From the NCBI GenBank assembly GCA_014695325.1, contig JACJNZ010000058.1, positions 62,001 to 126,000 of the forward strand: DNA of 64,000 nucleotides, given 5' to 3'. Position 1 is the first letter of the stretch. Each line of letters begins with the position of its first letter. A program made the position numbers and the translations under genes. The notes beneath the pieces were generated by a model that worked only from the letters and a program-made list of their open reading frames with translations, did no database searches and was not told the DNA's origin. This DNA is from Cyanobacteria bacterium FACHB-502. GTDB lineage: Bacteria; Cyanobacteriota; Cyanobacteriia; Elainellales; Elainellaceae. Shown here one piece after another: positions 35,577 through 44,851 of the stretch.

Positions 35577-37943
35577 ATGAATTCCTCTCTTCCCTTTCGT
35601 CCGCGACTACCCCGGAAGGGGAACCGCTTCGCCTCAAGTCTGCCCCATCGCCTGTCCTATCGCCTCGCCTGGAGTGCGGTTTTGAGTCTGGGACTCTGGA
35701 GTATGGGAAGCTCGACCCTTGCTTTGCTCAGTGCCTCTGCCCAAACTGTTCCTTCTTCTGTGCTCAATGCCTATACGCTGCTGGATCAGGGCTTAGTGAA
35801 TCAGGCAATTGCCCGGTTTGAACAGCTACTTCAGCAAATGCCCCAGTCGCTTGAAGCACGTTTGGGTTTAGCGATCGCCTATCGTCGTGCCGGACGGGAT
35901 GCTGATGCGTTTCAGGCATACGAGCGAGTCTTGGCGATCGATCCCAATAACCGCTTAGCCCGGCTGAGCCTGGGAACGTTAGGCGGCTATCGTCCTGAAT
36001 GGCACGAGCGCGGCATCGCTGCCCTGAGCGAACTGATTCAGCACAATGCAGAAGACGCGGAAGCCCTTGCCCAGCGTGCTTTGCTATATATCTACCAGGG
36101 ACAGTTTGACGCTGCCGTCGCAGACTACGAAAAAGTGCTGCAAAAAGACCCCACTCCCGAAGTGCTGCTGGGAGCGGCGCAGGCATACGGCTATCAAGGT
36201 AACTTTACTCAGAGTCTTACGCTGTTCGATCGTTATCGACAGACGGGTAAACCGCTTCAGGGCGATCCTGCGATTGCCTATGCCAGGGTTTTGCGCTTGA
36301 CCGGAGAACCGACCGCTGCCGTTCAGGTGCTAGAAAATCAGCTTCGATCGCAGCGCAGGCTCACGCCGGATGCCATTCGTATGCGGGCAGAGCTTGCTTT
36401 AACCTATGCCGCCCTGCAACGGTTCGATCGCGCTACAACTGCGCTGGCCCCTCTGCGGGAACGATCGGATTCGCGCATGATACTAGGGCGGACTTTGATG
36501 GCGATCGGACAAATCCCGACTGCGCCGATTAGGAATCGAGAAGCGTTCTTGAATGAGGGAATTGCGCTGTTTCAGTCGGTGCTGACAGATCCAGAAGTGT
36601 CAGTCCAGACGCAGCGAGAAATTGCGGACGTGCTGGCAGGTGTTCCTCAGTCCCAATCCATTGCCCTTGCGGTTTATCAGCGATTGGGACAAATTCAGCC
36701 GGATGATCGCGGCTTGCAAACTCGGCTTGCGGTGCTGGAGTATGAGAGCAGCAAACGTTCCGAGGCGGATCTGCTGACGCGGCTGACTCAGCTATTGCAA
36801 ACGCTGCCCCCAGAAGCAGACCAACAGCAGACGATCGCTGACGCATTAATCCAGATTAAGCAGCCCAACCCGATGCTGCTGCCGCTTTACGAAAACCTGG
36901 TGCGATCGGGCGTGGCTCAGCCAATGCTCTATTTCCGAATTGCTCAGATGTATCTGCGGCAGGGCAAATACGACACGGCGCGATCGGTGCTGGCGACCTA
37001 TAAGCAGGCATCCCCTGAGCAGCCCAATCTGGTCGCAGAACTGCTGCTGGCGGCGATCGATCAGCGCGAGGGCAATCTGGAAGACAGTATTCGCCGCTAT
37101 CAAGCCATTATTGATAGCAAACCCCAGAACCCGGACATTCTGGGTGGGGCACTGCAAGGGTTAGCCGGAGTGCGGCAGGCAGAGGGAGCGTACCGGGAGG
37201 CACTGCTGCTTTATAACCAGGCGATCGCTCTCAATCCTCAAGACCCAGCCCAGCAGCTTGGACAAGCCAGCCTGCAATATCAGGCAAATATGCTGTCGCG
37301 ATCGGAGGCAGAAGCGATTCTGCGGAGCTGGTTAACCAGTCAGCCGCTCACGAATACTCCGCCAGAGCTGTATAGTCTGGTTGCCGCGCTGCCCGCGAAC
37401 CCGGCTTACGAAATGCTCTATCGGGCTTTGGTCCAGGCAGACCCAACCCAAATTGGGGTACAGGTGCGGCTGGCGGAAGTCATTGCAAAGCAAAATCAAA
37501 CGGCGGCAATGGCATACGTCGATCAGCTAATTGCCCGCGACCCTGATGATTTGACCGGTTACTTTCTCAAGGGTCAGATTGCTCAGCAGGTCGATGATTT
37601 GAACCAGGCAGCCGCCGCCTATGAGGAGATTCTCAAGCGGGAGCCTCAAAATGTGGACGCTCTGTCTGCCCTGGGCGGGGTGAGATTTCAGCAGCGACGC
37701 TATTATGCCGCCGTGGATCTCTACAGTGAAGTGCTGGCAATCCGACCCAATCACACGATCGCCCGCAATGCCCTCTCCAGCCTGGAAGGCGTTTTGAAGC
37801 GCAGCATTCCGGCACTCCGGCAGGCTCAGCAAAGGCGTCAGGCAGAAAATCAAATCCCTGTCAGTCCTGTGCCGACTCCGCTACCCTCCGCCGAATTTCA
37901 GCCGCAGGAAGATACGCCGCTGCCGTGGGAAAGCCGCTCTTGA
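35577..37943 (+). CDS. TPR-repeat protein of the cellulose locus (BcsC-like periplasmic part)
   Basis: A 788-residue protein with a signal-type N-terminus (LAWSAVLSLGLWSMGSS, cleavage likely after ALLSASAQ), followed by many TPR units through to about residue 735 (GLVNQAIARFEQLLQQMPQS, YERVLAIDPNNRLARLSLG, EEILKREPQNVDALSALGG). The C-terminus is a proline-rich tail. In proteobacteria BcsC has a TPR periplasmic scaffold plus a C-terminal outer-membrane barrel. Here the barrel is absent, so this is the scaffold only. The ATG at 35577 is preferred to a GTG-type start 13 codons upstream. Confidence 0.82.
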   Translation: MNSSLPFRPRLPRKGNRFASSLPHRLSYRLAWSAVLSLGLWSMGSSTLALLSASAQTVPSSVLNAYTLLDQGLVNQAIARFEQLLQQMPQSLEARLGLAIAYRRAGRDADAFQAYERVLAIDPNNRLARLSLGTLGGYRPEWHERGIAALSELIQHNAEDAEALAQRALLYIYQGQFDAAVADYEKVLQKDPTPEVLLGAAQAYGYQGNFTQSLTLFDRYRQTGKPLQGDPAIAYARVLRLTGEPTAAVQVLENQLRSQRRLTPDAIRMRAELALTYAALQRFDRATTALAPLRERSDSRMILGRTLMAIGQIPTAPIRNREAFLNEGIALFQSVLTDPEVSVQTQREIADVLAGVPQSQSIALAVYQRLGQIQPDDRGLQTRLAVLEYESSKRSEADLLTRLTQLLQTLPPEADQQQTIADALIQIKQPNPMLLPLYENLVRSGVAQPMLYFRIAQMYLRQGKYDTARSVLATYKQASPEQPNLVAELLLAAIDQREGNLEDSIRRYQAIIDSKPQNPDILGGALQGLAGVRQAEGAYREALLLYNQAIALNPQDPAQQLGQASLQYQANMLSRSEAEAILRSWLTSQPLTNTPPELYSLVAALPANPAYEMLYRALVQADPTQIGVQVRLAEVIAKQNQTAAMAYVDQLIARDPDDLTGYFLKGQIAQQVDDLNQAAAAYEEILKREPQNVDALSALGGVRFQQRRYYAAVDLYSEVLAIRPNHTIARNALSSLEGVLKRSIPALRQAQQRRQAENQIPVSPVPTPLPSAEFQPQEDTPLPWESRS

Positions 37944-38020
37944 TTGATCTGTTGATTCGCTGTTGATTGGTCTGTTAATTCACCTGTTACTTCATTGCTG
38001 ATTCATTTGGCGATTCACGC

Positions 38021-39319
38021 ATGACAAAACTGCTGCTTTTCCTAACAGGAATGACCGCGCTGGTGCTGGGTGGATGTACGCCCGCTGCTCCACCTGTGGC
38101 AGCCCCTTCGCCGATTCTGATTGTCTCGCCTGCTGGCGAACCCGATGCGTCTGCGAAACGGGCAGAAATTTTGTCGCAAAGCTGGCAAACCTATAAGCAG
38201 CGATTTATTCAGGCAGATGGCAGAGTCATCGATCGCGAAGCAAACGATCGCACGGTGTCTGAAGGACAGGCATATGCCATGCTGCGAGCGGTGATGATGG
38301 ACGATCGCCCTACGTTTGAGCAAACCCTTGCCTGGGCGGAGTCCAACTTGCAGCGTCGGGATGCTCAGGGTCGTCCCACCGATTCGCTGTGGGCATGGAA
38401 ATGGGGCAAGACGGATCAGGGCAGCTGGGGGACGATCGACGGAAATTTTGCCAGTGATGCGGATATTGATGCGATTACTGCGCTGATTTTGGCGGCGCGG
38501 CGGTGGAACCGTCCTGAATATTTGGGTCTTGCCCGTACCAAGCTAGAGGATTTGTGGGAAGTTTCGACCTTCTACGTGCCTGCGGCTTCTTTCAATCAAT
38601 CTGGTCGTCGCTATCTGCTGCCGGGACCGATCGCCGCCTTTCTGCGGTCGGATGATCCTACAGGGTCTACTGCGCCCGATCGCTTGGTGCTGAATCCGTC
38701 TTATTTTGCTCCGGCTGCGTTTCGGCTATTTGCCGGGATTGACCCGGAACGGGACTGGATGAGTCTGGTAAACAGTAGCTACGAAATTCTCAACGATGGG
38801 GCAGCGATCTCGAAACTTGGACTACCGAGCGACTGGATTGTGTTGAACCTGAGTACGCGAAGGCTAGAACCCGCCCCGCCCAATTTTTCCCTGCGATCGC
38901 TTTATAGCTTTGATGCCTACCGGGTGTGGTGGCGCGTTGCGCTTGATGCGGTCTGGTATCAGGAGCCGCTTGCCCAAAGATTTCTGCAAACCCATCTAGA
39001 ACCCTTGAAAAAACAGTGGCAGACCGAGCAAAAAATTCTGGCGCGGATTGATCTTGAGGGACAAGCGATCGTCTCTTATGAATCGACCGCACAGTATGCC
39101 ATGCTGTATGCCGCTTTTACTGCCATTGATTCATCGATCGCATCCCAGATTGAGCAGCAAAAGCTAATTCCCACTTATCAAAACGGTTTTTGGGATAACG
39201 ATATCGCTTATTACACGCAGAATCTTGCCTGGTTTGGGCTGGCGTTTCCCTATGGTTTAACGGTCGATTGGCGCAAGGCGCAGCATGGTTTCACTCAGGC
39301 TCTGACTTCAGGTGTTTAG
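38021..39319 (+). CDS. GH8 family endoglucanase lipoprotein (BcsZ-like)
   Basis: A 432-residue glycoside hydrolase family 8 enzyme. The N-terminus MTKLLLFLTGMTALVLGGC is a lipoprotein signal with lipobox LGGC, so it is membrane-anchored on the periplasmic side. Catalytic signatures: SEGQAYAMLRAVM with the general-acid Glu near residue 80, and ASDADIDAITALILAARRW with the conserved Asp pair near 146. BcsZ-type cellulases trim nascent glucan during cellulose export. It lies between the TPR and BcsB genes. Confidence 0.9.
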   Translation: MTKLLLFLTGMTALVLGGCTPAAPPVAAPSPILIVSPAGEPDASAKRAEILSQSWQTYKQRFIQADGRVIDREANDRTVSEGQAYAMLRAVMMDDRPTFEQTLAWAESNLQRRDAQGRPTDSLWAWKWGKTDQGSWGTIDGNFASDADIDAITALILAARRWNRPEYLGLARTKLEDLWEVSTFYVPAASFNQSGRRYLLPGPIAAFLRSDDPTGSTAPDRLVLNPSYFAPAAFRLFAGIDPERDWMSLVNSSYEILNDGAAISKLGLPSDWIVLNLSTRRLEPAPPNFSLRSLYSFDAYRVWWRVALDAVWYQEPLAQRFLQTHLEPLKKQWQTEQKILARIDLEGQAIVSYESTAQYAMLYAAFTAIDSSIASQIEQQKLIPTYQNGFWDNDIAYYTQNLAWFGLAFPYGLTVDWRKAQHGFTQALTSGV

Positions 39320-39518
39320 TTTTGTTCTTCAGCTTGTTCTCTAGTTTGTAATCCGCTTGTGGTGTGTCGGTTTCTGGTTTTTTCACGACTTTATCAACGA
39401 ATCGAATGTCAGTTAATTAGTTCAAGCCTGTAGTTGATTTTTGCACTTTCCAAGTCACTGTGCATTTACTGTTTGATTCGATGGTAAGTGCATCATTCAT
39501 TTACCCTTCCTAAAATCT

Positions 39519-42029
39519 ATGATGTCTGACTGGTTTAATTTGTTTCGATTCTGGTTCTCTCGAAAATCATTCCGGTTTGCAATTTTGCTGCTGTTATTTT
39601 GCTGTAGCACGATCGCTGTGAGCTTAGTTGCGGTTGGCGATCGCGCCCAAGCAACTCAGCCACTTCAGCAAGCAGAAGAACAAGTGATTCGCAAATTTGC
39701 TCTGCCTGAAGATCCTGCCCCGGCTCCGGTATATCGTCCTGCCCCAGCTCCGGTGTATTCCCCTCGCTACTCACCCGAACCTGCCTATTTCCCGGAACCG
39801 CCTGCTCCTGTTTACTCAGCTCCGCGTCGTGCGATGAGTGCGCCTGCTCCGGTTGCCCGGACGGAAAGCAGCGATGTGAAAAAGGCTGACACTTCTGCAA
39901 AACCAAATCCGGTGGAATATGTGTGGGAGTTTAACCGTAGCCCGGAAACCGGAAATCGGCTGCGGCTAGAAGGCGTTTATCCTGAAGTGCGGCTGGGCTT
40001 TACCCGCGCGCGCAACTGGCAGGTGCAGTCCGCAAAGGCAATTATCGAGTTTCGCCAGTCAGCATCGCTGTTGCCCAAAAAGTCGAATCTGACGGTGCGG
40101 ATTAACGATACGACGTTGGGCACCGTGCCGCTGAATCGCACAAATAATCAGACGGGAAAGGTTGCCTTTAACATTCCAGTCAATTTAATCCAGAACCAGA
40201 ATGAGATCTCGATTCTGGCAGAGCAGCAAACCGACGAAAACTGTACCAATCCCAACACGCCCACGCTATGGACAGAGATTTTGCCCACGTCGAAGATTGT
40301 GTTCAGCTTTTTGCCGCAGCCCGTCACGCTGGACTTTAGCCGCTATCCTTATCCGATCGCCGATGAGTTCAGTCCTGAGCCAAACCAGATTGCTTATCTG
40401 CGTCCAAAAACGATGCAGTCTGACTGGTTGACGGCGATGACTCGCTATCAGGCAGAGCTGGGACGGCTGATAGGCTTTCATCCGCTCAAAACCCGCGTAG
40501 TAGACAATATTAGCCAGCTTAAAACCGAGGAACGCCTCGTGATTATGGGCACACCCGCAACCCAACCTTTGCTAGTGACCTTGAAGCTACCTTTTACGCT
40601 GAAAGAGGGACGTATGCTCGACGGGGAGCAAAAGCCGCTGCCCGATGATGTGGGCGTGTTGATGCTGACCACGCTGCCCGAAAAGCAGATTCCCGTCCTG
40701 GTGGCTGCCGGAAACGGCACTGCTGGAATGAACAAAGCCGTTCAATTTCTGGTACAGACCAAAGATCGTCAGCTCGGAACCGGGCAGGCTCTCTTAGTAA
40801 ACAATCTAGAGTCGCCCCAATCACCAGAACCAAGGGATTGGGCAGGCTATTTGCCCAACGCCGATCGCTTTAAACTGAGCGATGTCTCGATCGATCGCAA
40901 CGCATTCTTCGTGGATAAAACCGTACGGGGAACCAGAGCGGCTCCTGTCGAGATTCCTTTTCAGACCTTACCGGGCGATCGGGTGCTGCGCGGCAGTACA
41001 GTGACGCTGAATTACAGCTACAGCCCTCAGGTCAACCCCCGCAATTCCACGGTGGAAGTCGCGCTGGACAATATTACGCTGGGCGCAGAGCCGCTTCGCG
41101 CTCGAAATGGAGGTCGCCATTCGTTTACGGTGAATCTGCCTGATGATGGGGTGCGTCCTGACTCGAAACTGTATGTCCGGTTTATGCTGCATCCGCAGGA
41201 CAATCAAGTGTGCGGACTGGAAGCCGATCGCCAGCTTTGGGGTACAGTTCACAGCGATACGGGTGTTCATCTGGTGCGTGATACGGTGATTCGCCTGCCC
41301 GATCTGAATTTGGTAAAGGCGGGCTTTCCCCTGGCTGCGCCGCAGGATCTCTCGACCACCGCAGTGGTTTTACCCGATCAACCCTCGGATGCTGAAATGA
41401 ATTTGCTGCTGGCGCTAAGCCGCAGACTGGGGCGCATTACCCAATCAGAGTCAATCCAGCTTCAAACCTATCTTGCTAAAGATGTGACGCCGGAAGTGAA
41501 AGCCGAGAAGAGTTTGGTGGCGATCGGGCTTAGCGATCGACTCCCAGTTCCCGAAGCTCTCACTAGCAAAGGCTTAAACCTGAATACGGCTTTTCTACGG
41601 GAGTTTGGCACAACCCAGGTGCAGGCACTGCCAGACGGCGAAGGCGTGGTGAAATCAGTGGTGTCACCCTGGAACGATCGCCATGTGCTGCTGGCTCTCA
41701 CGGCTCAGCGTGAACAGGGTTTGCGAGATGTGCAGGATTTGTTTGAAATCGATCGTCTGTTTGGGCAGCTTCAGGGCGATACGGCTCTGATCCACCGCAA
41801 TCAGCCGAACCCTTCTCCATTCGATCCAGATGACTACAGTCTGGAGTTTCTTAACCGCGCTCCTCGCGAAAAAGTGGTGACGCAGGCAAGCCTGATGGGA
41901 CGGATTGTGCTGTTCCTGCAAGACCACTGGCTGCTGCTGCCCCTGGGAATTGTGCTGCTGCCGCTGCTGATGTACGGCTTTTCTCAAATCTTCTTGAATC
42001 GCGTTGCTGACCGAGGTGCAGAGTCATGA
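39519..42029 (+). CDS. bcsB: Cellulose synthase regulatory subunit (BcsB-like)
   Basis: An 836-residue protein. An N-terminal hydrophobic segment (FAILLLLFCCSTIAVSLVA) is followed by a proline-rich stretch (residues 63-105, repeated PAPVY). Then come the BcsB jelly-roll/flavodoxin-like periplasmic domains (LTVRINDTTLGTVPLN, NEISILAEQQTDENCTNPN, ALDNITLGAEPL, FMLHPQDNQVCG). A C-terminal transmembrane helix (HWLLLPLGIVLLPLLMYGF) docks BcsA. BcsB guides the glucan through the periplasm. Its TGA overlaps the ATG of bcsA (ATGA, 42026-42029), so the two are translationally coupled. Confidence 0.9.
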   Translation: MMSDWFNLFRFWFSRKSFRFAILLLLFCCSTIAVSLVAVGDRAQATQPLQQAEEQVIRKFALPEDPAPAPVYRPAPAPVYSPRYSPEPAYFPEPPAPVYSAPRRAMSAPAPVARTESSDVKKADTSAKPNPVEYVWEFNRSPETGNRLRLEGVYPEVRLGFTRARNWQVQSAKAIIEFRQSASLLPKKSNLTVRINDTTLGTVPLNRTNNQTGKVAFNIPVNLIQNQNEISILAEQQTDENCTNPNTPTLWTEILPTSKIVFSFLPQPVTLDFSRYPYPIADEFSPEPNQIAYLRPKTMQSDWLTAMTRYQAELGRLIGFHPLKTRVVDNISQLKTEERLVIMGTPATQPLLVTLKLPFTLKEGRMLDGEQKPLPDDVGVLMLTTLPEKQIPVLVAAGNGTAGMNKAVQFLVQTKDRQLGTGQALLVNNLESPQSPEPRDWAGYLPNADRFKLSDVSIDRNAFFVDKTVRGTRAAPVEIPFQTLPGDRVLRGSTVTLNYSYSPQVNPRNSTVEVALDNITLGAEPLRARNGGRHSFTVNLPDDGVRPDSKLYVRFMLHPQDNQVCGLEADRQLWGTVHSDTGVHLVRDTVIRLPDLNLVKAGFPLAAPQDLSTTAVVLPDQPSDAEMNLLLALSRRLGRITQSESIQLQTYLAKDVTPEVKAEKSLVAIGLSDRLPVPEALTSKGLNLNTAFLREFGTTQVQALPDGEGVVKSVVSPWNDRHVLLALTAQREQGLRDVQDLFEIDRLFGQLQGDTALIHRNQPNPSPFDPDDYSLEFLNRAPREKVVTQASLMGRIVLFLQDHWLLLPLGIVLLPLLMYGFSQIFLNRVADRGAES

Positions 42030-44635
42030 CCCATTCACCCAATTTTGCTGCCGAAGCATTTATCAATTCTCGCTTTCCTTTGCTGAAGCGGCTATTTCTC
42101 AACGTTCCCATTGCGATCGATCGCTTATTGCCCAACGCAGGTAAATGGACACTGTTTGCGATCGTGATCGGGCTGCTGATTGTATCTGTGCCGCTGATTG
42201 TCACGCCTTTAGCCCCAATTCAGCAAGGCATTATTGCCGCAATTCTAATTGTGATCGGCTGGACGATCGTGCAGTCTGAAGAGCGGCAGATCAATCGGCG
42301 GGTCAGTGAGCATCTACACCTGTTCCTCGCCTGGATCAGCGTAATTACAACGCTCCGCTACCTTTATTACCGCAGCAGCTACACCCTGAATCTAGATGGC
42401 TGGCTTAACGCTACCTTTAGTATCCTGCTGTATGCCGCCGAACTCTATGCCGCTGGAACGCTGCTAATTTCCTACTTTCAAACGCTGCGATTGCGCGATC
42501 GATCTCCTGTAGACCTTTCTGCTTTCCCGGAAGCAGACTGGTTCACCGTGGATGTGTACATCCCGACCTATAACGAAGAAGTGGCGATCGTGCGAAAAAC
42601 GGCTCTGGCAGCGATGGCACTCGACTATCCAGCAGACAAAAAGCGGGTTTATGTGTTGGACGACGGGCGCAAGTTTCCAGAGCGGCGGCTGAAGCTGCAA
42701 CGAATGTGTCAGGAACTCGGCTGCACGCTGCTGACTCGCGACAACAACGACCATGCCAAAGCCGGAAACATCAACACGGCACTGCGGCGTACAGCGGGCG
42801 AACTGATTTTGATTCTCGACTGCGATCACGTTCCATCGCGCCAGTTTCTCAAGCACACCGTCGGTTTCTTCTATCAGCCCAACGTGTCGCTGGTGCAAAC
42901 GCCCCACTGGTTTTATAACGCCGACCCTTTCGAGCGCAATTTGCTTACTGGGGGACAGGTTCCGGTTCACAATGAGCTGTTTTACAAAGTGATCCAGAAA
43001 GGAAATGACTTCTGGAATGCGGCTTTCTTCTGTGGCTCGGCGGCAGTGATTCGCAAGCAGCACTTGCTGGAAGTGGGCGGCATTGCCGTGGAAACCGTGA
43101 CCGAAGACTGTCACACCTCACTGCGGCTGCACGATCGCGGCTATCGATCGGTTTACTACGACAAGATCATGGTGGCAGGTCTGGCTCCCGAAACCTTCTC
43201 GGCGTATGTAGGGCAGCAGGTACGCTGGGCGCAGGGCATGGCGCAGATTTTACGGCTAGAGAATCCGCTGCTGAATCCCCGGCTGAATCTCTCGGTTCCG
43301 CAAAGACTGTGCTACTTTTCCGCCTGCTCGCACTTCTTTTTTGGCTTTCCGCGCCTGATGTATGCCTTTGCGCCAATTCTGTATTTGCTGTTTGGCATTA
43401 GCCTGGTACGCGGCTTGGGTCTGGAAACCCTGGCCTATGCCATGCCCCATGTGGTGCTGGGCCTCTACGCCAACTACATCACCAACAAAACGACCCGCTT
43501 CTCGTTCTGGAATGAGGTGTTTGAGAATGCGATGGCGTTCCATGCTGGAATTGTCACCTTCCTAGCACTGCTGAATCCGCGCATGGGGTCGTTCAAAGTC
43601 ACCGACAAAAGCCTGCAAATGACGAATCGCCGCCATTTTGACTGGCGATCGAGCTGGGTGCCCCTGATGGTTTGTGGCCTGCTGGTGCTATCGCTGCTGG
43701 TGGTTCCCTTCTGGCTGATTGACTATCCAGCGGCAAAAGAAGCGATCGTCATCAACGCTTTCTGGGCGTTCTTCAGCCTGACGTTGCTGGGTGCAGCCCT
43801 GCTGGTCGGCTTTGAGCAGCCCCAGGTGCGGCGGGCACATCGACTTCAGCGGCAGTTGCGATCGGCGGTTTACTGTGGTGAGCAGCTTACCTGCAGCGGC
43901 ATTACGCTCGATGTCAGTGAAGCGGGAGCAAATCTTCTGCTCGATCGCTGGACGGATCTGCCGGATATTGTTGAGCTGGAGCTATGGGGTGATTTTGAGG
44001 CGCGGGTTTCGCTCAGTGCCCACATCACTCGCATCACGCCCATGCCGCAGGATCAGGTCAAGGTTGCCGTGGAGTTTGTCGATCTGAGTCAGGCCCAGGC
44101 AGATGCCCTCGTGCGCGTAATTTATTCTGATGTGGCAGAGTGGTACGCCCAGGAGCGAACCATTATTGATCATCCGCTTTCCTCCTTCGGGTTCTTGCTC
44201 ACTGGACCGCTGCGTGCCCTGACCGATCGCCACCCCGCTGAAAAATCGACCCGATTCAAATCCATTCAAACGCTGGCACAAATCTATTGGAGCGGTCAAT
44301 TTTATCCTGCTGTCGCAACCGGAGTCAACTCGCGATCGATTCGCCTGGAACTCCTGCCCGATGCCCCGATCGATTCCAGCCTGCTTCAGCTCAACCAGCC
44401 TGCGGTCGGATTGCTGCTCGGTTCTCCCAATCCTGAAGCTCAGCCGATTCGTCTGGTGGCTCAGGTGGAATCAGTCATGTGTAGCGATCGAGCTTTTAAC
44501 GGGGCGATCGACCCCAGCGGCAACCCGGCAACCCAATGCTTGCAAACCCCCGGACTCCGCCTGGAACTGACCTTTCCCCAGCAACTCGACCTCCAACAGC
44601 AGTCCAAAATTCGCCAACTGCTCAGAACGGTCTAG
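42026..44635 (+). CDS. bcsA: Cellulose synthase catalytic subunit with PilZ domain
   Basis: An 869-residue processive GT2 glucosyltransferase. Active-site motifs: YVLDDGRKFPERR (near residue 212), LILDCDHVPSRQF (near 264), VTEDCHTSLRLHDRG (near 361) and QQVRWAQGMAQILR (near 396). These are the D, DxD, TED and QxxRW set for UDP-glucose polymerisation. About eight transmembrane helices surround it. A C-terminal PilZ domain (residues about 605-700) has RLQRQLR and DVSEAGANLL, matching the RxxxR and DxSxxG c-di-GMP-binding motifs. Activity is therefore likely c-di-GMP dependent. Confidence 0.95.
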   Translation: MTHSPNFAAEAFINSRFPLLKRLFLNVPIAIDRLLPNAGKWTLFAIVIGLLIVSVPLIVTPLAPIQQGIIAAILIVIGWTIVQSEERQINRRVSEHLHLFLAWISVITTLRYLYYRSSYTLNLDGWLNATFSILLYAAELYAAGTLLISYFQTLRLRDRSPVDLSAFPEADWFTVDVYIPTYNEEVAIVRKTALAAMALDYPADKKRVYVLDDGRKFPERRLKLQRMCQELGCTLLTRDNNDHAKAGNINTALRRTAGELILILDCDHVPSRQFLKHTVGFFYQPNVSLVQTPHWFYNADPFERNLLTGGQVPVHNELFYKVIQKGNDFWNAAFFCGSAAVIRKQHLLEVGGIAVETVTEDCHTSLRLHDRGYRSVYYDKIMVAGLAPETFSAYVGQQVRWAQGMAQILRLENPLLNPRLNLSVPQRLCYFSACSHFFFGFPRLMYAFAPILYLLFGISLVRGLGLETLAYAMPHVVLGLYANYITNKTTRFSFWNEVFENAMAFHAGIVTFLALLNPRMGSFKVTDKSLQMTNRRHFDWRSSWVPLMVCGLLVLSLLVVPFWLIDYPAAKEAIVINAFWAFFSLTLLGAALLVGFEQPQVRRAHRLQRQLRSAVYCGEQLTCSGITLDVSEAGANLLLDRWTDLPDIVELELWGDFEARVSLSAHITRITPMPQDQVKVAVEFVDLSQAQADALVRVIYSDVAEWYAQERTIIDHPLSSFGFLLTGPLRALTDRHPAEKSTRFKSIQTLAQIYWSGQFYPAVATGVNSRSIRLELLPDAPIDSSLLQLNQPAVGLLLGSPNPEAQPIRLVAQVESVMCSDRAFNGAIDPSGNPATQCLQTPGLRLELTFPQQLDLQQQSKIRQLLRTV

Positions 44636-44705
44636 CTGTGAGCGATGCAAAGCACTTTCCCGCTTAGGGCGATCGGGGTTTTGATATCCATTCCCTGAGA
44701 AATCA

Positions 44706-44754
44706 AAGGGGCTACATTGCCCCTTGAATGCCCCAGTTTTGGGGAACTTTGAAA
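44706..44754. repeat. Degenerate copy of the dispersed GCCCC..ACTTTGAA repeat
   Basis: AAGGGGC-TACATT-GCCCCTT (44706-44725) and CCCC-AGTTTT-GGGG hairpins are followed by AACTTTGAAACCC. This resembles 29959-29996 and the interior of the 27272-27416 MITE. It lies in the gap after bcsA and may also act as a terminator. Confidence 0.55.
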
Positions 44755-44851
44755 CCCGCAGGCGAGCTACCTTTCGCTCAGAGAGCGGTAAATTCCCCTT
44801 GAATTCAGCCGCCCAAAGCGTGACAGCTTGTGCCTTGCCCCCAGATGCAGA

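Noticed and set aside
42464-43114. 216-codon minus-strand frame inside bcsA
   Set aside because: Antisense to the catalytic core of cellulose synthase, where conservation of motifs explains the open frame.
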